This document shows, piece by piece, positions 18,667 through 27,087 of a DNA stretch of 38,824 bases. The stretch comes from Thermomonas sp. (GTDB lineage Bacteria > Pseudomonadota > Gammaproteobacteria > Xanthomonadales > Xanthomonadaceae). The notes under the pieces are model-generated. The model was given only the letters and a program-made list of their open reading frames with translations, was not told the origin of the DNA and ran no database searches. The position numbers and the translations under genes are program-made. Positions within the stretch are counted from its first letter, which is position 1. Each line of letters opens with the position of its first letter. The stretch is from NCBI RefSeq assembly GCF_025993755.1, contig NZ_JAMQHN010000107.1, positions 1 through 38,824 of the forward strand. The letters run 5' to 3'.

Positions 18667-19700
18667 GCGGCGCCTGCCTGCGGGGACAGCGTCGTGTGTT
18701 CATGCGGCGAGCGCCATTTGCGAAACCGTCCCAGCATGGCGTTCACTTTTTCCATTCGCGTTGCGAGGTCGCCGGCCAGCGGGATGAAGGGAAGACGACG
18801 CGCGCGCAGGTCGGCAACGATGCGCTTTTGCATGTGCGTGCGGCTGGCCGGGCCCGAGCGATCCCAGGTGTCCTCGAAGGGGAAATCATCCAGGCACAGA
18901 AAGATCAGGTCGTGGCGCTGTTCGGCAGCCCGCGCCAGTGCGTCCAGGCGCGGCAAGGCAAAGCCGTGGTAGTAGTGCGAGAAGATCCAGGTGGTGATCG
19001 CGTTGGTATCGGTGAAGAGCCAGCGGTTGGCGTCCAGCAGCGCCGCATCCTCCCGTTCCAGATGGCCCTCGGCCAGTTCCACCAGCTGTTCGGCGCTGAG
19101 GCGGTGGTCGCGCTGGTGCAGGGTCCAGTATTCGCGACCGTATTCGGGCATCCAGCGCGTACCGTGCTGCGCGGCCAGCGCCTGCGCAAGCGTGGTCTTG
19201 CCGGTGCCCGGCGCGCCGAGGAACACCACGTTGGCGATCAGGTCGCGGTACACCTCGGGCGCAAGAAAACCGCGCTGGCCGAAAGGATCGGCGCGGATCG
19301 CGGTGGCGGAGATCGGCACGCGGCTGCGCGCCGGGTCGAGACGGCGGTCCACGGCGCCGAGCGCGGCGGAGACATGCGCGCCGTAGAACTCGCTGCTGTA
19401 GAAATGGGTGATGCCGCGTAGGCCAAGCGTGCCGAGGAGGTAGTCCTCGTGCAGGGTGCGGATCTCTGGCGTATCGCCCATCACGGCAGGCCCGTCCCAG
19501 GCCTCGATCACCTCCACCCGGGGATAGAGCCGGCGGATCCAGCCCGCGCGGACGGGCAGCGGCACATCGGTGACCTCGGGCTCGTCGTAGATCACGACGC
19601 TCACCCGCTCGGTCTCCGTCAGCGCAGTCTCGATCATCCATTGATGGCCCCGATGGAGCGGCGCGAACTTGCCGAGGGCCAGACCGTGGGTTTGGGGCAT
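18663..19700 (-). CDS. nadR: NMN adenylyltransferase / ribosylnicotinamide kinase
   Basis: A 345-residue two-domain enzyme. The N-terminal nucleotidyltransferase domain starts LALGKFAPLHRGHQWMIE (the H-x-G-H site) and includes PISATAIR. The C-terminal kinase domain begins at the Walker A GAPGTGKTTLAQ (about 162-173), followed by EYGREYWTLHQ and DTNAITTWIF. It phosphorylates nicotinamide riboside and can adenylate NMN to NAD. There is no N-terminal helix-turn-helix, so unlike enterobacterial NadR it is not a repressor. The frame is open upstream of the ATG at 19700, but the family start and the divergent gene at 19752 argue against extension. In operon with pnuC. Confidence 0.94.
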   Translation of the reverse strand: MPQTHGLALGKFAPLHRGHQWMIETALTETERVSVVIYDEPEVTDVPLPVRAGWIRRLYPRVEVIEAWDGPAVMGDTPEIRTLHEDYLLGTLGLRGITHFYSSEFYGAHVSAALGAVDRRLDPARSRVPISATAIRADPFGQRGFLAPEVYRDLIANVVFLGAPGTGKTTLAQALAAQHGTRWMPEYGREYWTLHQRDHRLSAEQLVELAEGHLEREDAALLDANRWLFTDTNAITTWIFSHYYHGFALPRLDALARAAEQRHDLIFLCLDDFPFEDTWDRSGPASRTHMQKRIVADLRARRLPFIPLAGDLATRMEKVNAMLGRFRKWRSPHEHTTLSPQAGAA

Positions 19701-19751
19701 ATCGATCCGGTACGATTCCACGTGGAAACTGAGCAGCGGAGATTCTGCCTC

Positions 19752-21332
19752 ATGTCGGGATTCAACCTCTTCCGTCGCGTCTCGCAGGCGCCCACCAACC
19801 CGCACAAGGCCGAGCCGCCTGGAGAGGTATTCGACGTCGCTAGCCTCTACGAAGGCCCGGCCGAAACGGGCGAGGCGCGCACCGAGGCCGCGCCCGCGCT
19901 CGACGAGAAGCTCCGTCAGGCCTACTTCTGGATCGTCAACAACGCGATCATCAGCCCGCACTACGACGTGGAGTTCGATGTCACGCGCGCGGCGCGCTTC
20001 CGCGTGGACGCGCACGGCAGGCTCACCCTGCCCTCCGAGCAGAGCTACTCGAGCTACGTGCTGCTGCCGCTGCTCACCTTCGCCACGCGCTCAAAATGCC
20101 TGTTCATCGGCGGCCCCGGGCGCGGCAAGACCGCAAGCGCGGTGCTGATGGGCGTACTGGCCGGCTACCCGGTGCGCGAGGTGCGCCGCGCGATGCAGCA
20201 CGGACACCCGCAGATGACCGTGGCCGACCTGCTCGGCAACCCGCTGCCTGCGGATCTGGCCCAGGCGCAGCGCATGGAGGACATCCGCATCGCCTGGCGC
20301 CAGTGGCTGGGCATGCGGGTGAAGATCATCGACGAGTACAACCGCATCCCCACCCGCACCCAGAGCGCGCTGCTCACGGTGATGGGCGACAACTACGCCG
20401 AACTCCTGAATCACATCTACGAATGCCCGCCGGCCGCCTGGTATCTCACCGCGAACGACGATCAGGGTGGCGGCACTTATCAGGTGATCGAGGCGCTGCG
20501 CGACCGCATCGACGTGATCGTGCAGGCGCTCTCCTTCAACCCGCGCTTTCTGGGCGAACTGCTGTTGCGAGTGGAATCGGGCGCGCGGCCCGAGGAATTG
20601 ATGCCGCCGGAGATCCTCTTCGACGAAGCGGAAATCACCGCCATGGGTCGGGCCATCCGCGCCGTCCCCCTGCCGCCCGCCCTGCGCCGGCGCATCGAGT
20701 TCTTCGCCAGCCAGTTCGAATTGATGCCGCAGGCGGGCAGCCAGTTCGAGTACCGCACCAAGGACACGGCGCGGCTCGCCGGCGCCGACTGGCAACAGCT
20801 CGTCGCCGCCGATACCGGCCGCGACCGCCTGCAGGACGTGGGCTGCCAGACCCGCAACGGGCTGTCGGTGCGCAACCTGATGACCCTCCTTGTCTTTTCC
20901 AAGGCGCTGGCCTGGTTCCGCGGCAACGGCGAGGTCACGCTGGTGGATGTGCGCCAGATCCTCCCCTTCGTGCTCAAGGACAAGCTGATCCCCGACCTCG
21001 ACGCACCCTTCTTCGCCCTGCCCGAGAACGCGGCGCTGCGCACCGACCGCATCGCCTGGCTGCGGAACCTGTTCGACCTTTCCAACGCCGAGTACGACCG
21101 CCTGCAGCTGGACGCGGACGATCCCGCCAGCGCGCTTTCGGCGGAATTCGCCGCCGGGCTCGATGGCCTCGAGGAAAGCGAAGTGCGCCGGCGCCTGCAG
21201 CGCATCGAGCAACAGGTCAAGGCGCTGAGCGAGAGCGGCAAGCTCTACGGCCCGCAGTACGACGACCTGCTGCTGCTCAAGTACCTGCACCAGCGCTACA
21301 CCAACTACCTGGCCTGGCTGCGGAGCCGCTGA
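19752..21332 (+). CDS. MoxR-type AAA+ ATPase
   Basis: A 526-residue cytoplasmic ATPase. Walker A is IGGPGRGKTA (about 119-128), Walker B is IIDEYNRIP (about 192-200), followed by RTQSALLTVMGDNY and the sensor-1 region LTANDDQGGG. The IDE-NR-P Walker B is the MoxR hallmark. About 60 residues of unconserved, charged sequence precede the AAA domain. The C-terminal 200 residues carry a helical lid and a predicted coiled coil (ESEVRRRLQRIEQQVKAL). MoxR proteins usually work with a VWA protein as chaperones that remodel or metallate a client; the VWA gene is two genes downstream. The ATG at 19752 has GGAG about ten bases before it. The gene's stop overlaps the next start (TGATG). Confidence 0.93.
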   Translation: MSGFNLFRRVSQAPTNPHKAEPPGEVFDVASLYEGPAETGEARTEAAPALDEKLRQAYFWIVNNAIISPHYDVEFDVTRAARFRVDAHGRLTLPSEQSYSSYVLLPLLTFATRSKCLFIGGPGRGKTASAVLMGVLAGYPVREVRRAMQHGHPQMTVADLLGNPLPADLAQAQRMEDIRIAWRQWLGMRVKIIDEYNRIPTRTQSALLTVMGDNYAELLNHIYECPPAAWYLTANDDQGGGTYQVIEALRDRIDVIVQALSFNPRFLGELLLRVESGARPEELMPPEILFDEAEITAMGRAIRAVPLPPALRRRIEFFASQFELMPQAGSQFEYRTKDTARLAGADWQQLVAADTGRDRLQDVGCQTRNGLSVRNLMTLLVFSKALAWFRGNGEVTLVDVRQILPFVLKDKLIPDLDAPFFALPENAALRTDRIAWLRNLFDLSNAEYDRLQLDADDPASALSAEFAAGLDGLEESEVRRRLQRIEQQVKALSESGKLYGPQYDDLLLLKYLHQRYTNYLAWLRSR

Positions 21333-22294
21333 TGGCGGTGAGCGCGCCCCTGGCCGAAGGGCTGGCCGCCCGCCGCGGGGCGATCAACGCGCAGGTTGCG
21401 CAGGCGCGGCTGCGCCAGCCGCAGTTCGACACCGCGCGGCTGCGCGCCTTCCTCGAAAACGCGCTCGACCTCGCACTGGAAGCCGTGGCCCGCGAGCGCC
21501 CCGAACGGATCGCGCCCTGCACCGAAGCGCTCGTGCGCGTCGCGATCGACCTCGTGGGAAGCGGCCGCGACGCGGAACCTGAGCTGACCGCGCTCTGGCG
21601 CGAAGTCCTGCCCCGATTCGCCCACCTCATCGCCCCGCGCCCGCAGGCGGTGGCCGGCGCGCTCAGCAATGCCGTGCTCGAAATCGCCCGCTGGCCGGCG
21701 GCGCGCCCTGAGCAATGGCGCGCGCGGCTCGCGGCCGTCGCGGACAGCGTGCAGGACACCACGACACTTCGGCGCGTGGGCCAGCTTCTCGCCTGGCGAG
21801 CGGGACTCGCGCACTTCCGACGACCGGTGCTGGAGATGGCGGCCGGAATCCCGGACGATCTCGCCCGCGCAGCGCTCGATCTTCCTCCCGGCACCGACTG
21901 GGCCCGCTGGCGCGAGGCGGCGCTCGCCGACCCGTGGCTGCGCCTGCCGGGCATGGAACCCGCCGGTTTCCACAAGCTCGGCAGCTTCACGGGCTTCGGC
22001 GGCGTCTTCGCACAGCCGCCGAAGGCGCGCGTGGAGGACGGCGGCTTCCTGTTGCGAAGCGGAGCGCGGCATTTCCGGCTCCACGCCGACCGCTACGGCG
22101 CAACGCCGCTGCCGGCCGCTGCCGAAGCCTGGGAAGCGGCCGCCGAACCGACTCGCAAGTTTGCGCCTGCGAACGCGCTGCTCCAGCAATCGTCCTGGAC
22201 CGCGCCGGATCCGCAGGCCATCTCGACCCAGGGCAGCGTGCTGATCCTTTCGCCCTGGACCCATGCGATCGCCGTCGGCCCGGAGCCTGCCTGA
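21332..22294 (+). CDS. Uncharacterised protein of MoxR/VWA cassette
   Basis: A 320-residue protein I do not recognise. Residues about 1-210 are alanine- and arginine-rich and look all-helical, with a repeated LA--A-LVR--IDLV pattern that could be HEAT- or TPR-like. The last 110 residues are different: HKLGSFTGFGGVFAQPP, an RSGARHFRLHADRYG strand, and an ending SVLILSPWTHAIAVGP, which suggests a small beta domain. No signal peptide or membrane segment. The start is fixed by TGATG overlap with the ATPase gene and the end by the same kind of overlap with the VWA gene, so it is probably made in step with both and may bridge them. Confidence 0.8.
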   Translation: MAVSAPLAEGLAARRGAINAQVAQARLRQPQFDTARLRAFLENALDLALEAVARERPERIAPCTEALVRVAIDLVGSGRDAEPELTALWREVLPRFAHLIAPRPQAVAGALSNAVLEIARWPAARPEQWRARLAAVADSVQDTTTLRRVGQLLAWRAGLAHFRRPVLEMAAGIPDDLARAALDLPPGTDWARWREAALADPWLRLPGMEPAGFHKLGSFTGFGGVFAQPPKARVEDGGFLLRSGARHFRLHADRYGATPLPAAAEAWEAAAEPTRKFAPANALLQQSSWTAPDPQAISTQGSVLILSPWTHAIAVGPEPA

Positions 22295-24156
22295 TGGACG
22301 CGAACACCACCCTCCTCGAACGCTGGCGTGCGGCGTGGCCCGCAGCGCTCGCGCTCTGGAGCCCGTGGCTGCGCCTCGGCGAACCAAGCCTCTGCGGGCT
22401 CTCGGTCGAAGCCGCCAAAGAAGGCCTGAACGGCAGCTTCGCCATGATCCGCCTCGTGGACCAGCGCGTCGTGGTGGATCTGGAGCAGGTCTGCGCCTAT
22501 GGCCTGGAAGACTACGCGCGCGAAGTGCTGGCGCACGAAATCGGCCACCACATACTGGCGCCAGCCAGCGTCACCGACCAGTTCCGCCTGCTGGCGCGCA
22601 TCCGCGCGGGCCTGCCGACGCTGGAGGCGCACGCGCCGATGGTGGCCAACCTCTACGCCGACTTGCTCATCAACGACCGCCTCGCCCGGCAGGATGGCCT
22701 GCGCATGGCGGACATCTACCGCCGCCTGCGCGCCGTGCTGCCGCCCACCCCGCCGCCGCTGCCGGCCGCATCCGCGAAGGACCGGGCGCGCAAGGAAGAG
22801 GCGGTCGGCGAACACCTTGCCCAAGGCAGCCTCTGGCAGCTCTACATGGGCATCTACGAGGAACTCTGGCAGCTCGATCCCGGCGATCTGGGCGGAGGCA
22901 CGACCGAACTCCTGCGCGCCGACGCCTGGCTCGGTGCACGGCTTGTCCGGGTGTATGCCCGCGACTGGCTACGCGCAGCGGGAAGTTTCGCCGCGCTCGT
23001 CCTGCCCTATTTGGTCGCCGAATCGAAAGAGGTGGCCCTGTTCGCGCTGTTGCAGGACACCGCCAGCGCCGCCGCCGGCAGCACGCCGAACGGTGTGCTT
23101 GAAATGGACGGCGACGAACGCGAGCCTCTGCATCCCTCGCGCGATCCGGCCATCACCGGCGAGGAAGCCAGCGATGCGAAACCCGAGCAACGGCCCGAGT
23201 CCAAGGCATCTTCCGGCGGTCAGACCCGCGAGCCGTTCGAATACGGTGAACTGCTGGCCGCGGGAGGCCTCGTTCTTCCGCCACGGGAGATGGCGATCCG
23301 CTATTACCGCGAACTGGCCCTGCCGCATCTGGTGCCGTTCCCGCGCATGCCGGCATCGGGCCGCAGCGAACTCCAATTCGAAGGCCTGGAACCCTGGCAG
23401 GTCGGAGAACCCTTCGACGACATCGACTGGATCCAGACTGTCCTGCAGTCACCGGTCGTCATCCCCGGCCTGACCACGGTACGGCGCGTCCTCGGCCCGG
23501 CACCCGACCCCGCGATCCACCCGGAACCAATTGACCTGGACCTCTACGTCGACAGCTCCGGCTCGATGCCCAACCCGCAGGTCAACCTGTCCTGGCCGGC
23601 GCTGGCCGGTGCGGTCATCGCACTCTCGGCGCTGCGCACCGGCGCGGCCGTGCAAGTGACGCTGTGGAGCGGCAAGGGGCAGGTCCTGTCGACGCCGGGC
23701 TTCATCCGCAACGAGGACGAAGTCCTGGGCGTACTGACCGGCACCCTTCGCGGCGCCACCGCCTTCCCCATCTGGAAACTGCGCGAGACCTACGCCAGGC
23801 GTGGCGCGCACGACCGCGCCGTGCACATCCTGCAGATCTCCGACGACGGCATGGATACGATGTTCGCGCGTGACGAGCACGGCAACGACGGCTGGGAAGT
23901 GACCGCGATGGCACTGGGAAAGGGCCGCGCCGGCGGCACTCTCGCGCTCAACATTCCTGCCAACTGGGAAACCGCGAAGCGGGCGGGACACGGCTTCGAC
24001 TGGCTGCGCCGCGCGCGGGACGAGCAAGGCTGGGCGGTGCACACCGTGAGCGACCTGGCGCAGCTGCTCGACTTCGCCCGCGACTTCAGCCGCCGCCACT
24101 ACACCGCGCAGGCCGCACCGACCGCAGCCGAGGGAGAACACCGTGCCTACGTCTGA
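22294..24156 (+). CDS. HExxH metallopeptidase-like and VWA domain protein
   Basis: A 620-residue protein with two parts. The N-terminal part has HEIGH at residues 81-85 (in EVLAHEIGHHILA), followed by NLYADLLINDRLA, the pattern of the predicted metallopeptidase domain paired with VWA-like domains (DUF2201/COG3864 type). A low-complexity hinge of about 40 residues around 290 separates it from a VWA domain whose metal-ion site is DSSGSM (D420, S422, S424). VWA proteins with MoxR partners act as client adaptors in cofactor insertion or complex assembly. Both sites look intact. Whether the HExxH part cuts peptides is not shown. No signal peptide, so cytoplasmic. It overlaps the next gene by 14 bases. 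Confidence 0.9.
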   Translation: MDANTTLLERWRAAWPAALALWSPWLRLGEPSLCGLSVEAAKEGLNGSFAMIRLVDQRVVVDLEQVCAYGLEDYAREVLAHEIGHHILAPASVTDQFRLLARIRAGLPTLEAHAPMVANLYADLLINDRLARQDGLRMADIYRRLRAVLPPTPPPLPAASAKDRARKEEAVGEHLAQGSLWQLYMGIYEELWQLDPGDLGGGTTELLRADAWLGARLVRVYARDWLRAAGSFAALVLPYLVAESKEVALFALLQDTASAAAGSTPNGVLEMDGDEREPLHPSRDPAITGEEASDAKPEQRPESKASSGGQTREPFEYGELLAAGGLVLPPREMAIRYYRELALPHLVPFPRMPASGRSELQFEGLEPWQVGEPFDDIDWIQTVLQSPVVIPGLTTVRRVLGPAPDPAIHPEPIDLDLYVDSSGSMPNPQVNLSWPALAGAVIALSALRTGAAVQVTLWSGKGQVLSTPGFIRNEDEVLGVLTGTLRGATAFPIWKLRETYARRGAHDRAVHILQISDDGMDTMFARDEHGNDGWEVTAMALGKGRAGGTLALNIPANWETAKRAGHGFDWLRRARDEQGWAVHTVSDLAQLLDFARDFSRRHYTAQAAPTAAEGEHRAYV

Positions 24157-24748
24157 TGGCCCGCGCCCGCTCGACGCCGAGGGCCCGCCGCTGGAGCAGC
24201 TCACCCGGCGCCTGCAGGAAACGCCGGCCGAATTTCTCGATGCGCCCGCCGCCCCCGACAGCGACGGCGTTTCGACCGCCGCGCTCGTGCATGATCTCCT
24301 GCTCGGGATGGGAGTGCGCGCCGACCGGAAACTGCTGGAGGGGTTTCGCCTGAGCAGGCCGCACGGCGCCAACACGCTGCGGCTGGTACAGGTGTGCTGT
24401 TGGCTGCTGGCCGACCCGTGGTTTGCCGACTCCAAACGCGGGCCGCAGGTTCCCGAACTCCTGCACGACACGCTTCCGGAACTCGCCGGCACCGAATCGC
24501 CGGCGCGCTTCGTGGAAGACGCCGAAAGGCGCGAGGAACTGGCGCGCAGCGTGCTGGCAGCACTCGGCCTGCGCCCGGCCGGCGAGACCGAAAAACAGGC
24601 GCGCGACCGGCTGAGCCGCATCAGCGCGGTCGAGCGGCGTCGCCTTATCGCCGCCAGCCGCACGATGGAAGAACGCGCCCGCGCCATCCGCGCGGCGCTG
24701 GCCGAACAGGCGGCGCGCGAATCCGCCGACAAGTGGACCCGCGAGTGA
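24143..24748 (+). CDS. Small helical protein of MoxR/VWA cassette
   Basis: A 201-residue protein not recognised. It is predicted almost entirely helical and strongly charged. The middle (about 40-115) contains ALVHDLLLGMGVRADRKLLEGF and LVQVCCWLLADPWF. The C-terminal third is arginine/glutamate-rich and could form a coiled coil (AVERRRLIAASRTMEERARAIR). The start is a GTG at 24143 with AGGGAG six bases before it, inside the end of the VWA gene. The stop overlaps the next start (TGATG). Its size and coupling suggest an adaptor for its neighbours, but that is inference. Confidence 0.8.
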   Translation: MPTSDGPRPLDAEGPPLEQLTRRLQETPAEFLDAPAAPDSDGVSTAALVHDLLLGMGVRADRKLLEGFRLSRPHGANTLRLVQVCCWLLADPWFADSKRGPQVPELLHDTLPELAGTESPARFVEDAERREELARSVLAALGLRPAGETEKQARDRLSRISAVERRRLIAASRTMEERARAIRAALAEQAARESADKWTRE

Positions 24749-26079
24749 TGTCGAATCCCGAGAGCCAGCGCTACCCCACGCTGACCGATGCCGGCATGCG
24801 CATGTTGCGCCGGTTGCGCGAACACCCGGCCGCGCCGATCTACCGCAACCAGAGCGGCAACAAGCTCACCCCCGAGGACCTGGCCGCCCTCGCCGACTAC
24901 GAGCGCCGCGTGCTCGACGCCCGCATCGGCTGGCCGCAGGAGGCACGGCCAGACTGGCTCGACGCCTTCGTCGAACAGACCTGGCGCGACGTCCCACACT
25001 GGCACCGGCAGGGCGAACGGCCCGCCGAATTCACCGCCATTCCCACCAGCTCGCGCGCCGACCTCGCCGCCGACATCACCGCCTTCGTGCCCGATCCGCT
25101 GCCGCTCGCGCGCATGATCGCCTTCGACACCAGCGGCACCACCGGCCACCCGCTGATCGTGCCTTCGCACCCACTGGTCGCAGGGCGCTACCTCGCCCAC
25201 CACAAACGCGCACTCGCCCGCTTCGGCATCACGCCACGGGCGGGCGCAGGCGAGGTCGGCGTGATCCTGCTCGGGTTCCAGCTGCGCTGCTTCACCTACG
25301 TCTCCGTCACGCCCTCGATGGACGAATCGGGGTTGGCCAAGATCAACCTCCACCCCGACGACTGGCGGAACCCGGACGACCGCGCGCGCTACCTCGACGC
25401 GATGGCGCCCGAATTCCTGGCCGGCGACCCGATCTCGTTCGGCGAGTTGCTGCGCCTGCCGATGCGCCACCGCCCGCGCGCGCTGCTGAGCGTCTCCATG
25501 CAACTCACGGCGGGGCTGCGCGCGGAACTCGAACGCCGCTACGGCTGCCCGGTGCTCGACCTCTATTCGATGAACGAAGCCGGCCCGATCGCCGTGTTCG
25601 ACCCGGAACGCGGCGGCCACGTGCTGCTGCAGGACCGGCTGTTTGTTGAAACCCTCGATACCGAAGGGCGCCCCGTGCCTGCGGGCGAGCGCGGGGAAAT
25701 CACCCTGACCGGCGGCTTCAACTTCTGCCTGCCCCTGCTGCGCTACCGCACCGGCGACTGGGCGCGGCTCGACCTCGACGGCCCCGAACCGATGCTGCGC
25801 GAACTCGAAGGCCGCGCCCCGGTGCGCTTCCGCCACGCCGACGGCAGCTGGCGCAACAACGTGGACGTGAGCCACGCCTTGGCGCACCTGCCGCTCACCC
25901 GGTTCACCCTGCACCAGGCCGCGGACGGAAGCCTCCTCCTGCGCCTTCCCGAAGGCTCGCCGCACGCATCGCAAGCCGCATCCGCCCTCGCCCGGCTTCT
26001 CGGTCAACTGCCTCTCCAGACCCGCGCCATCGATCCCAGCGAAGGAAAGCTCCGGCAGTACACCAGCGCGCTGGATTGA
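24748..26079 (+). CDS. PaaK-like adenylate-forming enzyme
   Basis: A 443-residue ANL-superfamily protein closest in layout to phenylacetate-CoA ligase (PaaK). Motifs in order: the AMP-binding P-loop DTSGTTGHPL (about 127-136), the loop LYSMNEAG (about 272-279) where most members have Y-x-x-TE, YRTGD (333-337), and a C-terminal GKLRQY lysine region. Such enzymes make an acyl-adenylate from a carboxylate and ATP and pass it to CoA, a carrier or an amine. The C-terminal domain is short. No CoA or carrier-protein gene lies nearby, so the acceptor is open. The start overlaps the preceding stop (TGATG), which ties it firmly to the MoxR/VWA genes. Confidence 0.85.
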   Translation: MSNPESQRYPTLTDAGMRMLRRLREHPAAPIYRNQSGNKLTPEDLAALADYERRVLDARIGWPQEARPDWLDAFVEQTWRDVPHWHRQGERPAEFTAIPTSSRADLAADITAFVPDPLPLARMIAFDTSGTTGHPLIVPSHPLVAGRYLAHHKRALARFGITPRAGAGEVGVILLGFQLRCFTYVSVTPSMDESGLAKINLHPDDWRNPDDRARYLDAMAPEFLAGDPISFGELLRLPMRHRPRALLSVSMQLTAGLRAELERRYGCPVLDLYSMNEAGPIAVFDPERGGHVLLQDRLFVETLDTEGRPVPAGERGEITLTGGFNFCLPLLRYRTGDWARLDLDGPEPMLRELEGRAPVRFRHADGSWRNNVDVSHALAHLPLTRFTLHQAADGSLLLRLPEGSPHASQAASALARLLGQLPLQTRAIDPSEGKLRQYTSALD

Positions 26080-26199
26080 ATCCAGAGCGCCGGCAACGCA
26101 TTCACTCCGGACACGCTCTGCTTCCACGGCGCCGTGATAGGCTGGAGCGATCACGCAGCCGTGCGGCCAGCTCCAACTCGATCGTCAGGAGGCTTGCAG

Positions 26200-27039
26200 A
26201 TGCAGATCCCGCGCGTATGGATCAAGGCAAGCGGCGAGGGAAAACTCCCGGACGGGAATGTTGTTCCCATTTCGCTTTGGGGCTGGGGGCAAGACGAGGC
26301 CGAAGCCCGCGGCAACGGTGTCGACAGGCTCAAGCGCGTCCTGGAGCGCATTGGCCGGGGCGAGCCATTCCCCGACACGTATGGCTATGGAACCCGGCCC
26401 GTCCGTGAAGAGATTCTCGAGACGCTCGCGCTCGACGCCCTGGGCGAGCCATCCGCCGTCATCACGCGCAACGGCTATGGCGTCCAAGTCCTGAACACGG
26501 ACCGGCTGCTCTTCCTCGACATCGATCTCCCGCTTCCCGGCCTTTCCGACCGGATCAGGCAAATGTTCGGCGGCGCCTCTTCCGAGCAGAAAGCCATCTC
26601 CAGACTCCGCGACTCGCTGCGCAGCCACAGCAATGCCACTTTTCGCCTGTACCGGACGGCGGCCGGACTCCGGGCCATCGCCATCGACCGCGAGTACGAC
26701 CCGACGGCACAAGACGTCCAGGATCTGATGCAGGCGACCGGGACGGATCCCGCCTATGCGCGCCTTTGCCGCGTCCAGCGCAGTTTCCGCGCCCGCCTCA
26801 CGCCCAAGCCGTGGCGTTGCAACAGTCCTCCCCCACCGGGAGGGTACCCAAGAACCGACGCTGGAATTCAGAAGCAATTCACCGCGTGGCTGACCAGGTA
26901 CGAAGAGGCCTCGGCGCGCCATGCGACCTGCCGATATCTCGAAACGATCGGCAACGCCAGCCCGGGCGGCGACGCAAGCCGTTTGATCGAGATCCACGAT
27001 CGGACGACCCGATGCAATGAACCCCTGCCGCTCGCTTGA
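26200..27039 (+). CDS. Uncharacterised protein downstream of ANL gene
   Basis: A 279-residue protein not assigned to a function. It begins VWIKASGEGKLPDGNVVPISLWGWG and has the segments LLFLDIDLP, FRLYRTAAGLRAIAID, DPAYARLCRVQRSFRARL, TPKPWRC and a C-terminal RLIEIHDRTTRC. The D-I-D strand followed by an R-x-Y-R-T-x-x-G-x-R strand loosely recalls primase-polymerase (AEP) folds, though the usual histidine is not there, so this is speculation. The start at 26200 has a full AGGAGG seven bases before it. It lies 120 bases after the ANL gene, so it may belong to the same transcript or have its own promoter. Confidence 0.8.
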   Translation: MQIPRVWIKASGEGKLPDGNVVPISLWGWGQDEAEARGNGVDRLKRVLERIGRGEPFPDTYGYGTRPVREEILETLALDALGEPSAVITRNGYGVQVLNTDRLLFLDIDLPLPGLSDRIRQMFGGASSEQKAISRLRDSLRSHSNATFRLYRTAAGLRAIAIDREYDPTAQDVQDLMQATGTDPAYARLCRVQRSFRARLTPKPWRCNSPPPPGGYPRTDAGIQKQFTAWLTRYEEASARHATCRYLETIGNASPGGDASRLIEIHDRTTRCNEPLPLA

Positions 27040-27087
27040 CGGTCGGGCGCCCAACGGCCAGTCGCAGGATCGTCGATTGGAGGGCGG

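Noticed and set aside
18663-19700. NadR as a transcriptional repressor of NAD genes
   Set aside because: The N-terminal helix-turn-helix of enterobacterial NadR is absent; the protein begins directly at the nucleotidyltransferase domain.
23449-26154. 901-codon open frame on the minus strand across the VWA and ANL genes
   Set aside because: The plus-strand genes have HEIGH, MIDAS and AMP-binding motifs and coupled starts; the minus frame has none.
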